This document shows positions 39,284 through 48,656 of a stretch of DNA of 64,000 nucleotides, piece after piece. Origin of the DNA: Streptomyces rapamycinicus NRRL 5491 (GTDB lineage Bacteria > Actinomycetota > Actinomycetes > Streptomycetales > Streptomycetaceae); the NCBI RefSeq assembly GCF_024298965.1, contig NZ_CP085193.1:11160001-11224000 (forward strand), read 5' to 3'. The position numbers were made by a program, and so were the translations under genes. Numbering within the stretch: position 1 is the first letter of the stretch; each line of letters starts with the position of its first letter. The notes under the pieces were generated by a model that did not search any database, was not told the DNA's origin, and saw nothing but the letters and a program-made list of their open reading frames with translations.

Positions 39284-40246
39284 ATGTACGGCACGATCGA
39301 CGGGTTCAACTACGGGGCCGTCACTCCGCTGGCGGCCTACCTCATGGCCTGTCTGGGAGGAGCCCTCGGCTTACGCTGCACCGCCCGGTCGGTGCGTACC
39401 CAGCGCCCCTGGAAGGCGGGCTGGCTCGCGCTCGGGTCCGCGTCGATCGGCTCGGGCATCTGGACGATGCACTTCATCGCCATGATGGGGTTCCATGTGA
39501 AGGAGACCCCGATCGGCTTCGACATACCGATCACCCTTCTCAGCCTCGTCGTGGCGATCGTCGTCGTGGGCATCGGCGTCTTCATGGTCGGCTACCGGGG
39601 CACCTCCCCGGGAGTGCTGCTCTCGGCCGGTGTCTTCACCGGACTCGGCGTCGCGGGCATGCACTACATCGGGATGTCCGCGATGCGCATGCAGGGGCAT
39701 CTGGAGTACTCCGTGCCGACCGTCCTGCTCTCCGTCCTGATCGCGGTCGCGGCCGCGACCGCCGCCCTCTGGGCCGCCGTGACCATCTACGGCTTCCGCG
39801 CCAGTCTGGCGTCGAGCATGGTGATGGGGGTCGCCGTGACCGGGATGCACTACACGGGCATGGCCGCGGTCAGGGTGCGGCTGGACGATGTGCTCAGCGC
39901 CTCCGTGGGCGGTGAGGCGCCCGCTTCGCTCATCCTCCCGATGCTGATCGGCCCGGTGATCTTCCTGGTGATCGCGGGGACCATCATCATGTTCGATCCG
40001 CTGCTCGTCCTGGGCGAGGGGGAGTGGAACGAGAAGAAGGCGGACAGTGCGCGCAGGACCCCGCCGCCACCACCGCCCCGGCCGGTCTGGCCCGCCTGGC
40101 CACCGGAGGAGCCCGCCCGGGCCCGGACCTGGCCACCGGAGGAGCCCGCCCGGGCCCGGACCTGGCCACCGCAGGAGGAGCCCGCCCGGGCCCGGACGAG
40201 CCGCCCCGCCCCGCGCCACGGCCGCCGGGAGTACCGCGAGTGGTGA
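39284..40246 (+). CDS. MHYT-domain integral membrane protein
   Basis: 320 residues with about seven TM helices. The MHYT signature recurs three times: WTMHFIAMMGF, GMHYIGMSAM and GMHYTGMAAV. MHYT domains are proposed membrane sensors of small gases or redox signals, with Met and His in the outer helix ends suited to metal binding; usually they are joined to GGDEF/EAL domains, but here the protein ends in a Pro/Arg-rich cytoplasmic tail. That tail is made of 11-residue repeats (WPPEEPARART) coded by a 33-bp tandem repeat. No operon partner is close by. Confidence 0.9.
   Translation: MYGTIDGFNYGAVTPLAAYLMACLGGALGLRCTARSVRTQRPWKAGWLALGSASIGSGIWTMHFIAMMGFHVKETPIGFDIPITLLSLVVAIVVVGIGVFMVGYRGTSPGVLLSAGVFTGLGVAGMHYIGMSAMRMQGHLEYSVPTVLLSVLIAVAAATAALWAAVTIYGFRASLASSMVMGVAVTGMHYTGMAAVRVRLDDVLSASVGGEAPASLILPMLIGPVIFLVIAGTIIMFDPLLVLGEGEWNEKKADSARRTPPPPPPRPVWPAWPPEEPARARTWPPEEPARARTWPPQEEPARARTSRPAPRHGRREYREW
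40097..40198 (+). repeat. Three 33-bp tandem units coding the MHYT protein tail
   Basis: Two identical 33-bp copies (40097-40129 and 40130-40162) are followed by a third with a 3-bp insertion (40163-40198). They stay in frame and encode WPPEEPARART repeats. Confidence 0.88.
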
Positions 40247-40305
40247 ACCCACGACCGTTCCGGGGCCCTGTCGTCAAATGATTACGGGGTCCGGCTCACG
40301 GCCGG

Positions 40306-41091
40306 GTGGTACGTCGTTGTGGGCCCTCCGCATCCGTGGCGTCGTTCGTTGTCACCGGCGTCGGCGGCTTCCAGGACGCGGTGGCGGCCTCTCTGACCAG
40401 GGCCGTCACCGAGTCCGGGGTGACCCGCGTCGTCGGACTCAGCAGCTGGGGCGCCCAGCACGCCGAGGGCACAGGGCCGGTCGCGGGGCTCCACCGTTTC
40501 GAACGGCTCCTGTCGGCCGCCCCCGGGGTCGACACGCTGTGGCTGCGGGCGGGTTACTTCATGGAGAACCTGCTGGATCACGCGGACACCGCGAGGGAAC
40601 ACCGCCGTATCAGCGCTCCCCTCGACCCGGATCTACCGCTGCCGTTCGTCACCACCCGGGACATTGGCACAAGGGCCGCCGAGGAGCTGGTCACCGGCGC
40701 CTTCAGCGGTACGGAGGTGCTGGAGCTCCAGGGCGGGCGCGAGGCGAGTATGAGGGAGGTCACGGAGGTGATCGCGAATGCCGTGGGCGCGCACGACCTC
40801 GTGTACGCGCAGCTCAGCCTCGACGCCTTCCGTGCGGAGCTGCGCGGGAACGGCGTTTCCCCCAACGTCGAGCGGATGATGGCCGAGGTCGGCACGTCCC
40901 TCAACTCCCGGCACACGCGAATGCGGCAGCCCCGTACCGCCCGTACCTCAACTCCCACCTCCATCGAGAAGTTCGTCGAGGAGGAGTTCGCTCCCCGGTA
41001 CCGCCGTGCCGCGCGGACCGAGTCGTCCGAGGCCACGCCCGCATCAGGCCGGAAACGGGGGCGGAGCGTGGCCCATGGACCGTACCGCTGA
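40306..41091 (+). pseudogene. NmrA-type NAD(P)-binding protein, N-terminally defective remnant
   Basis: About 261 codons remain open. The middle and end match NmrA-like atypical SDR proteins: AVTESGVTRVVGLSSWGAQ, DTLWLRAGYFMENLL, PLPFVTTRDIGTRAAEELV and the C-terminal substrate region. The N-terminal glycine-rich nucleotide loop and following strands, about 60-70 residues, are missing; a short FVVTGVGGFQ runs directly into the later helix. This looks like an internal deletion or a decayed gene. No good SD is seen before the GTG at 40306. If expressed it would be unlikely to bind NADP. Confidence 0.55.
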
Positions 41092-41100
41092 AGACAGCGC

Positions 41101-42249
41101 CTAATGGAACCGGTGCGTTCCCGACCAGCCGGGATCGCCGCTCATGGCGAAGCGCACCCACGCGCCGTGCATCTCCGTGGCCAGCGACGCCGGGACGTCC
41201 GGTCCGAGCAGTCCGTTCGCCGTACGGAGCGCGGGCAGATCGGTGGTGTCGAAGACGAACGGGAGCTCCACGGCGTGGCACGCGCCGAATGGCCCGCCCC
41301 GCCAGTCGAAGTCGTAGGTGAACGCCTTGCCGGAGCGGGACACCAGCCGCTCACGGGCGTCGCGGAAGATCGCGTCGATGGCCGCGCCCTGATCCGGCCG
41401 CTGGTAGAGCAGTGACTCCTGGGTGTTCGTGCCCACCAGCAGGTCCACCGGATGCGGCGGTGGCGTGTCGTCGAGCCCGTCGAGCACCACACCGAGCGGC
41501 GACAGCCTCGGCCCCACCCCCGGCACCTCGGCGAGCGCGGACACCAGACGCTCGTCGGGGATGTCGGCGAACGCCTCGACCGTCGCCGGAACGCCCAGCC
41601 GGTCCGCCAGGGCCCGGGTCGTCTCCGCCGCCTCGGCGCCGGTCAGGGCGTGGAGCCCACCGCTCTGGCTGATCGCGCCCCGGAACAGCCCGGCGGCCTC
41701 GGGCATCACCAGCAGCGCGCTGATGATCATCCCTCCCGCCGACTGCCCGAAGGCCGTGACCCGGTCCGGGTCCCCGCCGTAGTCCGCGATGTGCTCACGC
41801 ACCCACCGCAGTGCGGCGAGCACGTCCAGCAGGCCCCGGTTGCGCGGGGCGTCCGGTAGATCGAGCCAACCCAGCGCGCCGAGGCGGTAGTTGAGGGTGA
41901 CCAGGACCACGCCGTCGCGGGCGAAGGACGTCCCGTCGTACACCGGCGCCTGGCCGGTGCCGGAGAGGAACGCGCCGCCGTGCACGAAGACCATCACCGG
42001 GGCGTTTCCGTCGGTCCGCGGCGTCCAGACGTTGAGCGTCAGATAGTCCTCGCCACGCACCCAGCCCGGCCCCGTCAGCGGGCTCAGATCCGCCGGGAAC
42101 CGCCGCTCGGGTGCCGGAGCCGTCGGCCCCGGCACCCGAGCGGCGCCGGGTGCGGCGGGTACGCCGGGCACGGGGGCCGGTGCGGCGAATCGCGCGGCGC
42201 CGGTCGGCCCGGCCGCGTACGGGATGTTCCGGAACACTTTCACTGCCAT
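41101..42249 (-). CDS. Type B carboxylesterase, short form
   Basis: 382 residues. The alpha/beta hydrolase of the carboxylesterase B family is clear: EDYLTLNVWTPR, the oxyanion block VMVFVHGGAFLSG, and the nucleophile elbow VTAFGQSAGG. Acid and His candidates are NTQESLLY and GACHAVELPFVF. Family members are usually 450-550 residues, so this one is shortened between the nucleophile and the end, but the triad seems intact. AAGGAG lies 8 nt before the ATG. It overlaps the end of the upstream metallo-beta-lactamase-fold gene by 10 bp and probably shares its transcript. Confidence 0.87.
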   Translation of the reverse strand: MAVKVFRNIPYAAGPTGAARFAAPAPVPGVPAAPGAARVPGPTAPAPERRFPADLSPLTGPGWVRGEDYLTLNVWTPRTDGNAPVMVFVHGGAFLSGTGQAPVYDGTSFARDGVVLVTLNYRLGALGWLDLPDAPRNRGLLDVLAALRWVREHIADYGGDPDRVTAFGQSAGGMIISALLVMPEAAGLFRGAISQSGGLHALTGAEAAETTRALADRLGVPATVEAFADIPDERLVSALAEVPGVGPRLSPLGVVLDGLDDTPPPHPVDLLVGTNTQESLLYQRPDQGAAIDAIFRDARERLVSRSGKAFTYDFDWRGGPFGACHAVELPFVFDTTDLPALRTANGLLGPDVPASLATEMHGAWVRFAMSGDPGWSGTHRFH

Positions 42250-43136
42250 GCCGCCCACTCCTTCACCGCGAACCGCCCGCCGTCACGCCGCACTTCGGCC
42301 GCGCTCGCACCGGGGAAGTGCGCGGGGAACAACAACGCACCCTCGTCCGCGGCCGCGCCCAGCACCCGGCGCCGGGAGACCCGCGCCCGTGGCTCGTCCT
42401 CGTCGAAACAGGGACAGGCGTCCGGCTCCACGATCTGCAGCGGGCTGTGCATCAGATCGCCCACGAAGACCGCCCGATCCGTACCCGACCGCAGCCGCAC
42501 CACCGACGAGCCGGGGGTGTGGCCCGCGGCGGGCTCGACGCGCAGCTGCGCGTCGACGTCGTAGTGGTCGCCCTCCCACAGCACGGCCTGCCCGGCCCGG
42601 TGGACCGGGGCGACGCTGTCCTCGAACACATTCGTCATCCGGCGGCCGGAGCGGGTCCGATGCCCGTTCTCCGGGTTCCAGTAGTCGAAGTCGACGCGGG
42701 GGAGCAGGTACCGCGCGTTGGGGAAGGTCGGCCGCCACTCACCGTCCGCCCATGAGGTGTTCCAGCCGACGTGGTCCCCGTGCACATGGGTGCAGATCAC
42801 CAGGTCCACATCGGCCGGGCGGACCCCGGCCGCGGCCAGCTCCGCGAGGTAGTTCGTGTGCAGATGGTGGAAGGGCGGCATGCCCGGCCGCTCCCGGTCG
42901 TTGCCGATGCCCGTGTCGATCAGGATCGTCCGGCCCTCGCTGCGGAGCAGCCAGGTCTGGATCATCGTGCGGATCTCATCGGCGGCCGGATCCAGGAATT
43001 CGGGGGCCAGCCAGTTCTCGTGCGCGCGCCAGAGCTCAGGGGCCACGTCGGGAAAGACGAAGCCACGTGGCAGACCCCTCGGGGCCACCTCTACCACGCG
43101 GGTGATCTCGACGTTTCCAAGCGTGATGGTGTCCAT
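42240..43136 (-). CDS. Metallo-beta-lactamase-fold hydrolase
   Basis: 298 residues. The metal motif HxHxDH is seen in VICTHVHGDHVGWN, with a further His in AAGHTPGSSVVRL and an Asp in AVFVGDLMHSP, the layout of the quorum-quenching lactonase/AttM and glyoxalase II-like group. It is followed in the same direction by the esterase gene, so the pair may degrade ester or lactone compounds. It diverges from the LuxR-type regulator, whose start is 69 bp away, which is a likely control link. Confidence 0.88.
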   Translation of the reverse strand: MDTITLGNVEITRVVEVAPRGLPRGFVFPDVAPELWRAHENWLAPEFLDPAADEIRTMIQTWLLRSEGRTILIDTGIGNDRERPGMPPFHHLHTNYLAELAAAGVRPADVDLVICTHVHGDHVGWNTSWADGEWRPTFPNARYLLPRVDFDYWNPENGHRTRSGRRMTNVFEDSVAPVHRAGQAVLWEGDHYDVDAQLRVEPAAGHTPGSSVVRLRSGTDRAVFVGDLMHSPLQIVEPDACPCFDEDEPRARVSRRRVLGAAADEGALLFPAHFPGASAAEVRRDGGRFAVKEWAAWQ

Positions 43137-43205
43137 GTCCCCAGCCTGCGCCCCGGCGGGCGCCGGCGGTATCGGTCAGATGACTGCACCACGTAGAGTC
43201 AAAGG

Positions 43206-45932
43206 ATGACCATGGTCGGGCGGGAGAGTGAGAGCGCGGTCGTACTCGGTCTGACCAGCGGTGTACTGATCCTCACGGGTGAACCGGGCGCGGGCAAGAG
43301 CACCCTGCTCGGCCTCGCGGCGGATCGTCACCGGGGCCGGGTGCTGCGGATGACGGGCAGCGAGAGCGAGGCGAACCTGACGTTCGCGGGGCTGCATCAG
43401 CTGCTGCGTCCGGTGCTGGCGGAGACCGCGCGGCTGCCGGGGCGGCAGCGGTCGGCGCTGCTGGGGGCCATGGGCCTGGGGGCCGACTTCGGGGGCGGTG
43501 GTTTCGGGCAGGCCGAGCCCGACGACGCCCACCTCGGGGAGGCCGGACCCGACGGGTACGACACCGGACGCGGCGGCCCGCCCGATCGGCTGTTGCTCGG
43601 GGTGGCGCTGCTCACGCTGCTGTCCGACCTCGCCCGGCAGTCGCCCGTCCTCGTGGTCGCCGACGACCTGCAGTGGATCGACGCGGGCTCGCTGGAGCTG
43701 CTCGCCTTCGCCGCCCGGCGCATCGGCGACGAACCCCTCGCCGTGCTGGCCGGGGCCAGGGACAGGGCGGGCGAGGGCGCCCGGGGCGGGGCCACGGCGC
43801 CGTTCTCCGGCTTTCCCCTGCTTAACCTCGACCCGCTGGACGCGACCGCCGCGGGCCTCCTGCTGGACCGGCAGCCGTATCCGCCGACCGGCAGCCGCCG
43901 GCTGCGCATCCTCGACCAGGCCGCCGGAAATCCGCTGGCGCTGATCGAACTGTCCCGGGCGAACGGCGCCTGTGGCGTGGACTCGGCCGGCTCCGCCGAC
44001 GGTGAGCTCCTGCCGCCCACCGATCGCCTGATGCGGGTCTTCGCCGCCGACCTCGAGGCCCTGCCCGAGGCCACCCGGCGGGCACTGCTCCTGGCGGCGG
44101 CGGACGACCGGGCGGTGGCGGACCGGGTCGAGGCGCTGGCCCCGGCCGAGGCCGCCGGACTGCTGCGGATCACCGGCGGTGGCCGTGACGGCTGGCGGGC
44201 CCGCTTCCGGCATCCGCTGATCAGGTCCGCCATCTACCACTCCGTACCGCTGGCCGCCCGCCGTCAGGCCCACCGCGACCTCGCCACGCTGCTCGGCGCC
44301 GAGCCGGACCGCCGGGCCTGGCATCTGGCCGCCGCCGCGGAGGGGCCGGACGAGGAGATCGCCGCCGCGCTGGAGGAGTCGGCGGCCAGGGCCCGGGAGC
44401 GGGGCGGATACACCGCCGCCACCACCGCGCTGGAGCGGGCCGCGGAGCTGAGCCCCGGGCGGCGCGACCGGGCCCGCCGCCTGGTGGCCGCGGCGGGTGC
44501 CGCGGTGTCCACCGGACAGCCGCACTGGGTGCGGCGGCTCGCCGCGCAGGCCGCCGCGCTCACCGACGACCCGGAGCTGTCGGCCGAGGCATCCCTGCGC
44601 GTGGGCCAGGTGCTCACGCTGAGCACCGAGCACGACACCGCGATGTCCTTGCTGCTGCGGGCGGCGGAGGACCCCAAGCTGCGCCGGGCCGCGCTCTCCT
44701 CGGCGTCGGTGGCGGGCTTCTACTCGGGCGACGAGGAATACCGCCGCACCGTACGGGCCCGGGCACACGACGACCCCTGGACACTCACGGTGACCGACCC
44801 CACCGCGCACCGGTCCGAGCGGGTGGCGGCGATCCCGGCGCTGGTCGAGCGGGCGGACGGCGACCCCGCCCGGCTCATCTCGCTCGGCGCGATGGCCTGG
44901 CTGCTCGACGAGACCGCACTCGCGGTACGGATCTTCGACGACGCCCTCCACCGCTGGCGGCTGGGCGGCTCCCTGCCCATCGGTCTCGGCTGCTCGGCCG
45001 GGTGGTCGTACCTGGACCACGGGCGGTGGGCGCAGGCCCGTACCGCCGCCGTGAACACCAACTCCGCGGGCGCCGGGCTGCCGCACCTCGACGCCGCCGC
45101 ACGGTCGCTCGAGGCCGCCGCGCTCGCGCTGACCGGACGGACCGATGAGGCCCGTACCGCGGGCTCGGCCGCGCTGTCCCTCGTCGACCCGCACCGCAGC
45201 CGCGCCGTCGCCGTCCGGGCCCGGTGGGCGCTGGGCATGGCCGCGGTGGCCGACGGCGACCACGTCGGCGCGTACGAGCAGTTCCGCCTGCTGTTCACCG
45301 CCGACGGTGACCCCGTCCACTACGCGTGCTCCTACCCGGGGGTCGCCGAACTGGCCGCCGCAGCCATCCGCACCGGCCACGGCGCCGAGGCCGCCGCCAT
45401 CGTGGAGCGCACCGCCGACCGGCTCGCCGAGGACCCCTCGCCCCGGATGCGCGTCCTGATCCACCGCGCCCGCGCCCTGCTCGAACCGTCCCGGGCCGAG
45501 CCGCACTTCACCGCGGCCCTCGCCGAACCGGCGGGCGGCCAATGGCCGTTCGAACGCGCGCAGATCCTGCTGGACTACGCCGAATGGCTGCGCCGCCGCC
45601 ACCGCATCACCGAGGCCCGCCACCAGCTGAACACCGCGCTGGAGACCTTCCGCCGCCTCGGCGCCCCCTCCTGGATCGACCGCACCCAGGCCGAACTGCG
45701 CGCCGCCGGTGTCGAATCCGCCCCCGCCGGTCCCGACGCCCTCACCTCGCTGTCCCCGCAGCAGCAGCACATCATCCGCCTGGCCGCGCAGGGCCTGAGC
45801 AACCGCGAGATCGGCGAACGGCTCTTCCTCTCTCCCCGCACCGTCGGCTCCCACCTCTACCGCAGCTTCCCCAAGCTCGGCGTCACCGCCCGCTCCCAGC
45901 TGCGCGACCTGATCGAGGCGTCCGGCCGGTAG
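43206..45932 (+). CDS. Large LuxR-family (LAL) ATP-binding transcriptional regulator
   Basis: 908 residues. The N-terminal AAA-type NTPase has Walker A GEPGAGKSTLLG and Walker B VLVVADDLQWID; a long helical region with TPR-like character follows; the C-terminal LuxR helix-turn-helix is LSPQQQHIIRLAAQGLSNRE with IGERLFLSPRTVGSHLY. An insertion rich in Gly and Asp is seen at about 95-125. LAL proteins are often activators of catabolic or antibiotic genes. Its divergent position suggests control of the hydrolase/esterase pair. Its 3' end overlaps the convergent kinase gene by 50 bp. Confidence 0.93.
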   Translation: MTMVGRESESAVVLGLTSGVLILTGEPGAGKSTLLGLAADRHRGRVLRMTGSESEANLTFAGLHQLLRPVLAETARLPGRQRSALLGAMGLGADFGGGGFGQAEPDDAHLGEAGPDGYDTGRGGPPDRLLLGVALLTLLSDLARQSPVLVVADDLQWIDAGSLELLAFAARRIGDEPLAVLAGARDRAGEGARGGATAPFSGFPLLNLDPLDATAAGLLLDRQPYPPTGSRRLRILDQAAGNPLALIELSRANGACGVDSAGSADGELLPPTDRLMRVFAADLEALPEATRRALLLAAADDRAVADRVEALAPAEAAGLLRITGGGRDGWRARFRHPLIRSAIYHSVPLAARRQAHRDLATLLGAEPDRRAWHLAAAAEGPDEEIAAALEESAARARERGGYTAATTALERAAELSPGRRDRARRLVAAAGAAVSTGQPHWVRRLAAQAAALTDDPELSAEASLRVGQVLTLSTEHDTAMSLLLRAAEDPKLRRAALSSASVAGFYSGDEEYRRTVRARAHDDPWTLTVTDPTAHRSERVAAIPALVERADGDPARLISLGAMAWLLDETALAVRIFDDALHRWRLGGSLPIGLGCSAGWSYLDHGRWAQARTAAVNTNSAGAGLPHLDAAARSLEAAALALTGRTDEARTAGSAALSLVDPHRSRAVAVRARWALGMAAVADGDHVGAYEQFRLLFTADGDPVHYACSYPGVAELAAAAIRTGHGAEAAAIVERTADRLAEDPSPRMRVLIHRARALLEPSRAEPHFTAALAEPAGGQWPFERAQILLDYAEWLRRRHRITEARHQLNTALETFRRLGAPSWIDRTQAELRAAGVESAPAGPDALTSLSPQQQHIIRLAAQGLSNREIGERLFLSPRTVGSHLYRSFPKLGVTARSQLRDLIEASGR

Positions 45933-46731
45933 TAGTGGCGGTGGCCGGGTGCGCTCCCGGCGATCGCCACCGGCAGGGCAGCTCCACCGCGATGACCGTC
46001 GGCCCGCCGCGCGGGCTGCTCACCGTCACCGTTCCATCGAGCGCGGCGACACGGCGGCGTATCCCGAGCAGCCCGAGGCCACGTTCGGCGCCATGCCCGG
46101 GGCCACGCCCCGGACCACCCGTCTCCCCGGCGCCGGGCCCGTCCGCGCCGGGCCCGCCGGTGGCGGCCTCGGCGCCGCCACGTCCCTCGTCACGCACCGA
46201 GACACACAACCCGCTCGGGGTACGGGCCAGCCGGACCTCGGCCCGGTCGGAACCGCTGTGCCCGGCCACGTTCGCCAGCGCCTCCGCCACGACGAAGTAC
46301 GCGGCCGCTTCCACCGCCGCCGGTGCCCGCGCCCCGTCCTCCAGACCGTCCGCCCGCACGGTGACATCGAGCCCGCTGCTCGCCGCGAGCGCCCGTACCG
46401 CCCCGGCCGGACCACGGTCGGTGAGGACCGGCGGATGCATGCCGCGCACCACATGGCGCAGCTCCGCCAGCGCCTCGTCGGCCAGGTCCTGCGCGTCGTC
46501 CAGCATCCTGCGCGCCGCCGTAGGATCCCGGTCGTACGCCCGCTTGGCCAGCCCGATCCGCAGGGAGAGGGAGACCAGCCGCACCTGGGCGCCGTCGTGC
46601 AACTCCCGCTCGATACGCCGTAGTTCGGCGCCGTGTGCGGCGACGGCACCCGCCCGAGTCTCCACCAGTTCCTCCACCCGCCGGGCCAGCCGGGCCGTGG
46701 CCCGCGCCGCGTGCCGCATTCGCCTACCCAT
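45883..46731 (-). CDS. Orphan NarL-type sensor histidine kinase, no membrane domain
   Basis: 282 residues. A HisKA_3 dimerisation and phosphoacceptor segment (RRIERELHDGAQVRLVSLSL) is followed by an HATPase with VVAEALANVAGHSG, DEGRGGA and GLLGIRRRVAALDG. There are no TM segments and no sensor domain; the N-terminus is a short basic helix. No response regulator gene is adjacent. A Gly/Pro insertion (GGPGADGPGAGETGG) splits the ATP lid. It may be a shortened kinase or a soluble modulator. The 3' end overlaps the LuxR gene. Confidence 0.82.
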   Translation of the reverse strand: MGRRMRHAARATARLARRVEELVETRAGAVAAHGAELRRIERELHDGAQVRLVSLSLRIGLAKRAYDRDPTAARRMLDDAQDLADEALAELRHVVRGMHPPVLTDRGPAGAVRALAASSGLDVTVRADGLEDGARAPAAVEAAAYFVVAEALANVAGHSGSDRAEVRLARTPSGLCVSVRDEGRGGAEAATGGPGADGPGAGETGGPGRGPGHGAERGLGLLGIRRRVAALDGTVTVSSPRGGPTVIAVELPCRWRSPGAHPATATTTGRTPRSGRAAGSGR

Positions 46732-46910
46732 ACCGACGAGGCTAGAAGACCGGCCGGGCCCACGCGGGAGAGCGGGCCGCCCCTTCGGGGGTGGAGCCCG
46801 CTACACCCCCGTGCCCCCGGCCCGGGACTCACCGGCATGGGCGCGTCAGGGTGCGGGTACGGGCCGGGGGAGTCATGGTGGAGGAACCGGTCCGCCCAGA
46901 AAGGCACCCG

Positions 46911-47348
46911 ATGACGGATCTTCAGGAAGTGGACCGCATCGCCGCGGCCGACCACCACTTGGCGGTCGTGTCGACGACGCGCGCCGACGGCTCGGTCCAG
47001 GCATCCGTGGTCAACGCCGGGATCGTCGGCCATCCGGCCTCCGGTGACCAGGTGGTCGCCTTCGTCACCTACGGCCCCGCCAAACTCGCCCATCTGCGGG
47101 CGCGTCCGCGGGCCACCGTGGTCTTCCGCGCCGGATGGAACTGGGCCGCGGTCGAGGGCCGCACCGAGATCGCGGGGCCCGACGACCCGTTCCCCGGGAT
47201 CGACCCGGAGCGTCTGCGGCTGCTGCTGCGCGAGATCTTCACCGCCGCGGGCGGCAGCCACGACGACTGGGCGGCCTACGACCGTGTGATGGCCGAGCAG
47301 CGCCGCGCCGCGGTCTTCGTCCACCCCGAACGCGTCTACGGCAACTGA
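46911..47348 (+). CDS. Pyridoxamine 5'-phosphate oxidase-family (F420/flavin-binding) protein
   Basis: 145 residues. A split-barrel flavin-binding fold is indicated by DHHLAVVSTTRADGSVQASVV, KLAHLRARPRATVVFRAG and the C-terminal RRAAVFVHPERVYGN. It resembles the small Rv1155-like group, which binds F420 or FMN and reduces or oxidises small molecules. AAAGG precedes the ATG with 7-nt spacing; longer starts do not fit the fold. Substrate unknown. A strong terminator follows. Confidence 0.82.
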   Translation: MTDLQEVDRIAAADHHLAVVSTTRADGSVQASVVNAGIVGHPASGDQVVAFVTYGPAKLAHLRARPRATVVFRAGWNWAAVEGRTEIAGPDDPFPGIDPERLRLLLREIFTAAGGSHDDWAAYDRVMAEQRRAAVFVHPERVYGN

Positions 47349-47358
47349 CCCCCGTGGC

Positions 47359-47389
47359 GGCGCCGGGGCTACGGGACGGCCCCGGCGCC
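47359..47389. terminator. Bidirectional hairpin terminator
   Basis: GGCGCCGGGGC and GCCCCGGCGCC pair as an 11-bp stem with a 9-nt loop between the convergent flavin-binding and CapA-like genes. Confidence 0.65.
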
Positions 47390-47472
47390 ACCACGCGGTG
47401 GCTGATGCGGCCCGGTAGCCACCGTCACCCGGTGTGACACCGCACCATCGCCGGGTTGTGACACCGGCGGCG

Positions 47473-48567
47473 TCAGAAACGGACGTGGCCGTCCCCGCCG
47501 ACCCTCGTCGCGGGCGCCAGCTCCCGGGAGACCTCTTCGACCTGCCGCAGGATCCGCCGCGCCGTGGAGGCCGAGGGAATCACCGGCTCGCCGTCGGCGG
47601 TGAGCTCGACCGGATGGAGGCGCAGCCGGGGCGGGCCGTCCCCCAGGGCCACCTCGAACACCGCGCTCTCGAACCACGGCCGGTCGAACATCCGCTCCTT
47701 GTAGCGGGTGGGCGGGCGCCGGTCGGCGGGAGCCACCTCCTCGCAGGGATGGAACAGGAAGTTCCCGGTCGAGTAGAGGATGAGGCCGTCCCCGTACCGC
47801 TCGACCGGATGGAGGCAGTGCGGATGGTGTCCGATCACCAGATCCGCCCCGGCGTCGACAAGACGACGCCCCAGCGGCCTCTGGTACTCGGCCAACGGCC
47901 CCTGGTTGCTGGGCAGATAGCACCAGGGCACACCCCAGTGCACCGCCACCACCACCGTGGCGGCCAGCTCCTTGGCCCGCCGGACCGCCTCCTCGGCCCG
48001 CACCACATCGGCCTCCCGCGCCGTGGTGCGGACATACGGCACGGTCCCGGGCTGCTCCTCGATCAGCACACCGTCGAACTCATAAGTCTGCTCGACCCGC
48101 ACCGGCGCGATCCCGGGCCGGTGCGAGGTGGCGTTGAAGCCCGGCGGCAGGGCACAGCACAGGCTCAGAAAGGCCACCTCGGCGCGGCCCCGGCCGGAGA
48201 CCCTGACGGCGCGCAACGCCTCGTCGAGGTTCTCCCCGGCCCCGGCGTGGGCGACACCGACCTCGTCCAGAGCCGCCCTGGTGCCGCGCAGACCGTCGAT
48301 GCCGTAGTCGAGTGCGTGGTTGGTGGCCACCGAACAGGCGTCGAAGCCGAGCCGGGCCAGCTCGGGGGCCATGTCGCTGCCCACACGGAAGGCGACCGGC
48401 TTCTCGGCCGGGTACCCGGTGTCGGTCAGCGGGACCTCGAGATTGCCGATCGTCAGATCGGCGTCCCGCAGCAGCGGCAGCGCCGAGGTACCGGCGGAGA
48501 GGTCCCCGTCGAGGGCCACGGCCGGCCTCCGGGCGACCACCACGTCCCCCACGGCGATCAGCTTCAT
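47473..48567 (-). CDS. CapA-family metallophosphatase-fold protein
   Basis: 364 residues. CapA/PgsA-type motifs: KLIAVGDVVV, DLTIGNLEVPLT, ATNHALDYGIDG, TVVVAVHWG and DLVIGHHPH. The family belongs to the calcineurin-like metal-dependent group and includes proteins needed for poly-gamma-glutamate capsule, but there are no pgsBC genes here and no signal peptide, so it is probably a cytoplasmic phosphoesterase of unknown substrate. GGGAGGAG precedes the ATG. Confidence 0.88.
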   Translation of the reverse strand: MKLIAVGDVVVARRPAVALDGDLSAGTSALPLLRDADLTIGNLEVPLTDTGYPAEKPVAFRVGSDMAPELARLGFDACSVATNHALDYGIDGLRGTRAALDEVGVAHAGAGENLDEALRAVRVSGRGRAEVAFLSLCCALPPGFNATSHRPGIAPVRVEQTYEFDGVLIEEQPGTVPYVRTTAREADVVRAEEAVRRAKELAATVVVAVHWGVPWCYLPSNQGPLAEYQRPLGRRLVDAGADLVIGHHPHCLHPVERYGDGLILYSTGNFLFHPCEEVAPADRRPPTRYKERMFDRPWFESAVFEVALGDGPPRLRLHPVELTADGEPVIPSASTARRILRQVEEVSRELAPATRVGGDGHVRF

Positions 48568-48656
48568 ATGCCACTCCTCCCACTCGGGACGGTCCGCGAC
48601 GGGATCAGGCTACGCGGGAGGCCGGGAGCCGTCGGCCGGGGTATCCGCCGGGCCGG

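Noticed and set aside
43176..45854. An 892-codon open frame on the minus strand
   Set aside because: It is antisense to the LuxR-type gene, which has intact Walker and HTH motifs. Rich in Gly/Arg/Gln with no domains, as shadow frames are.
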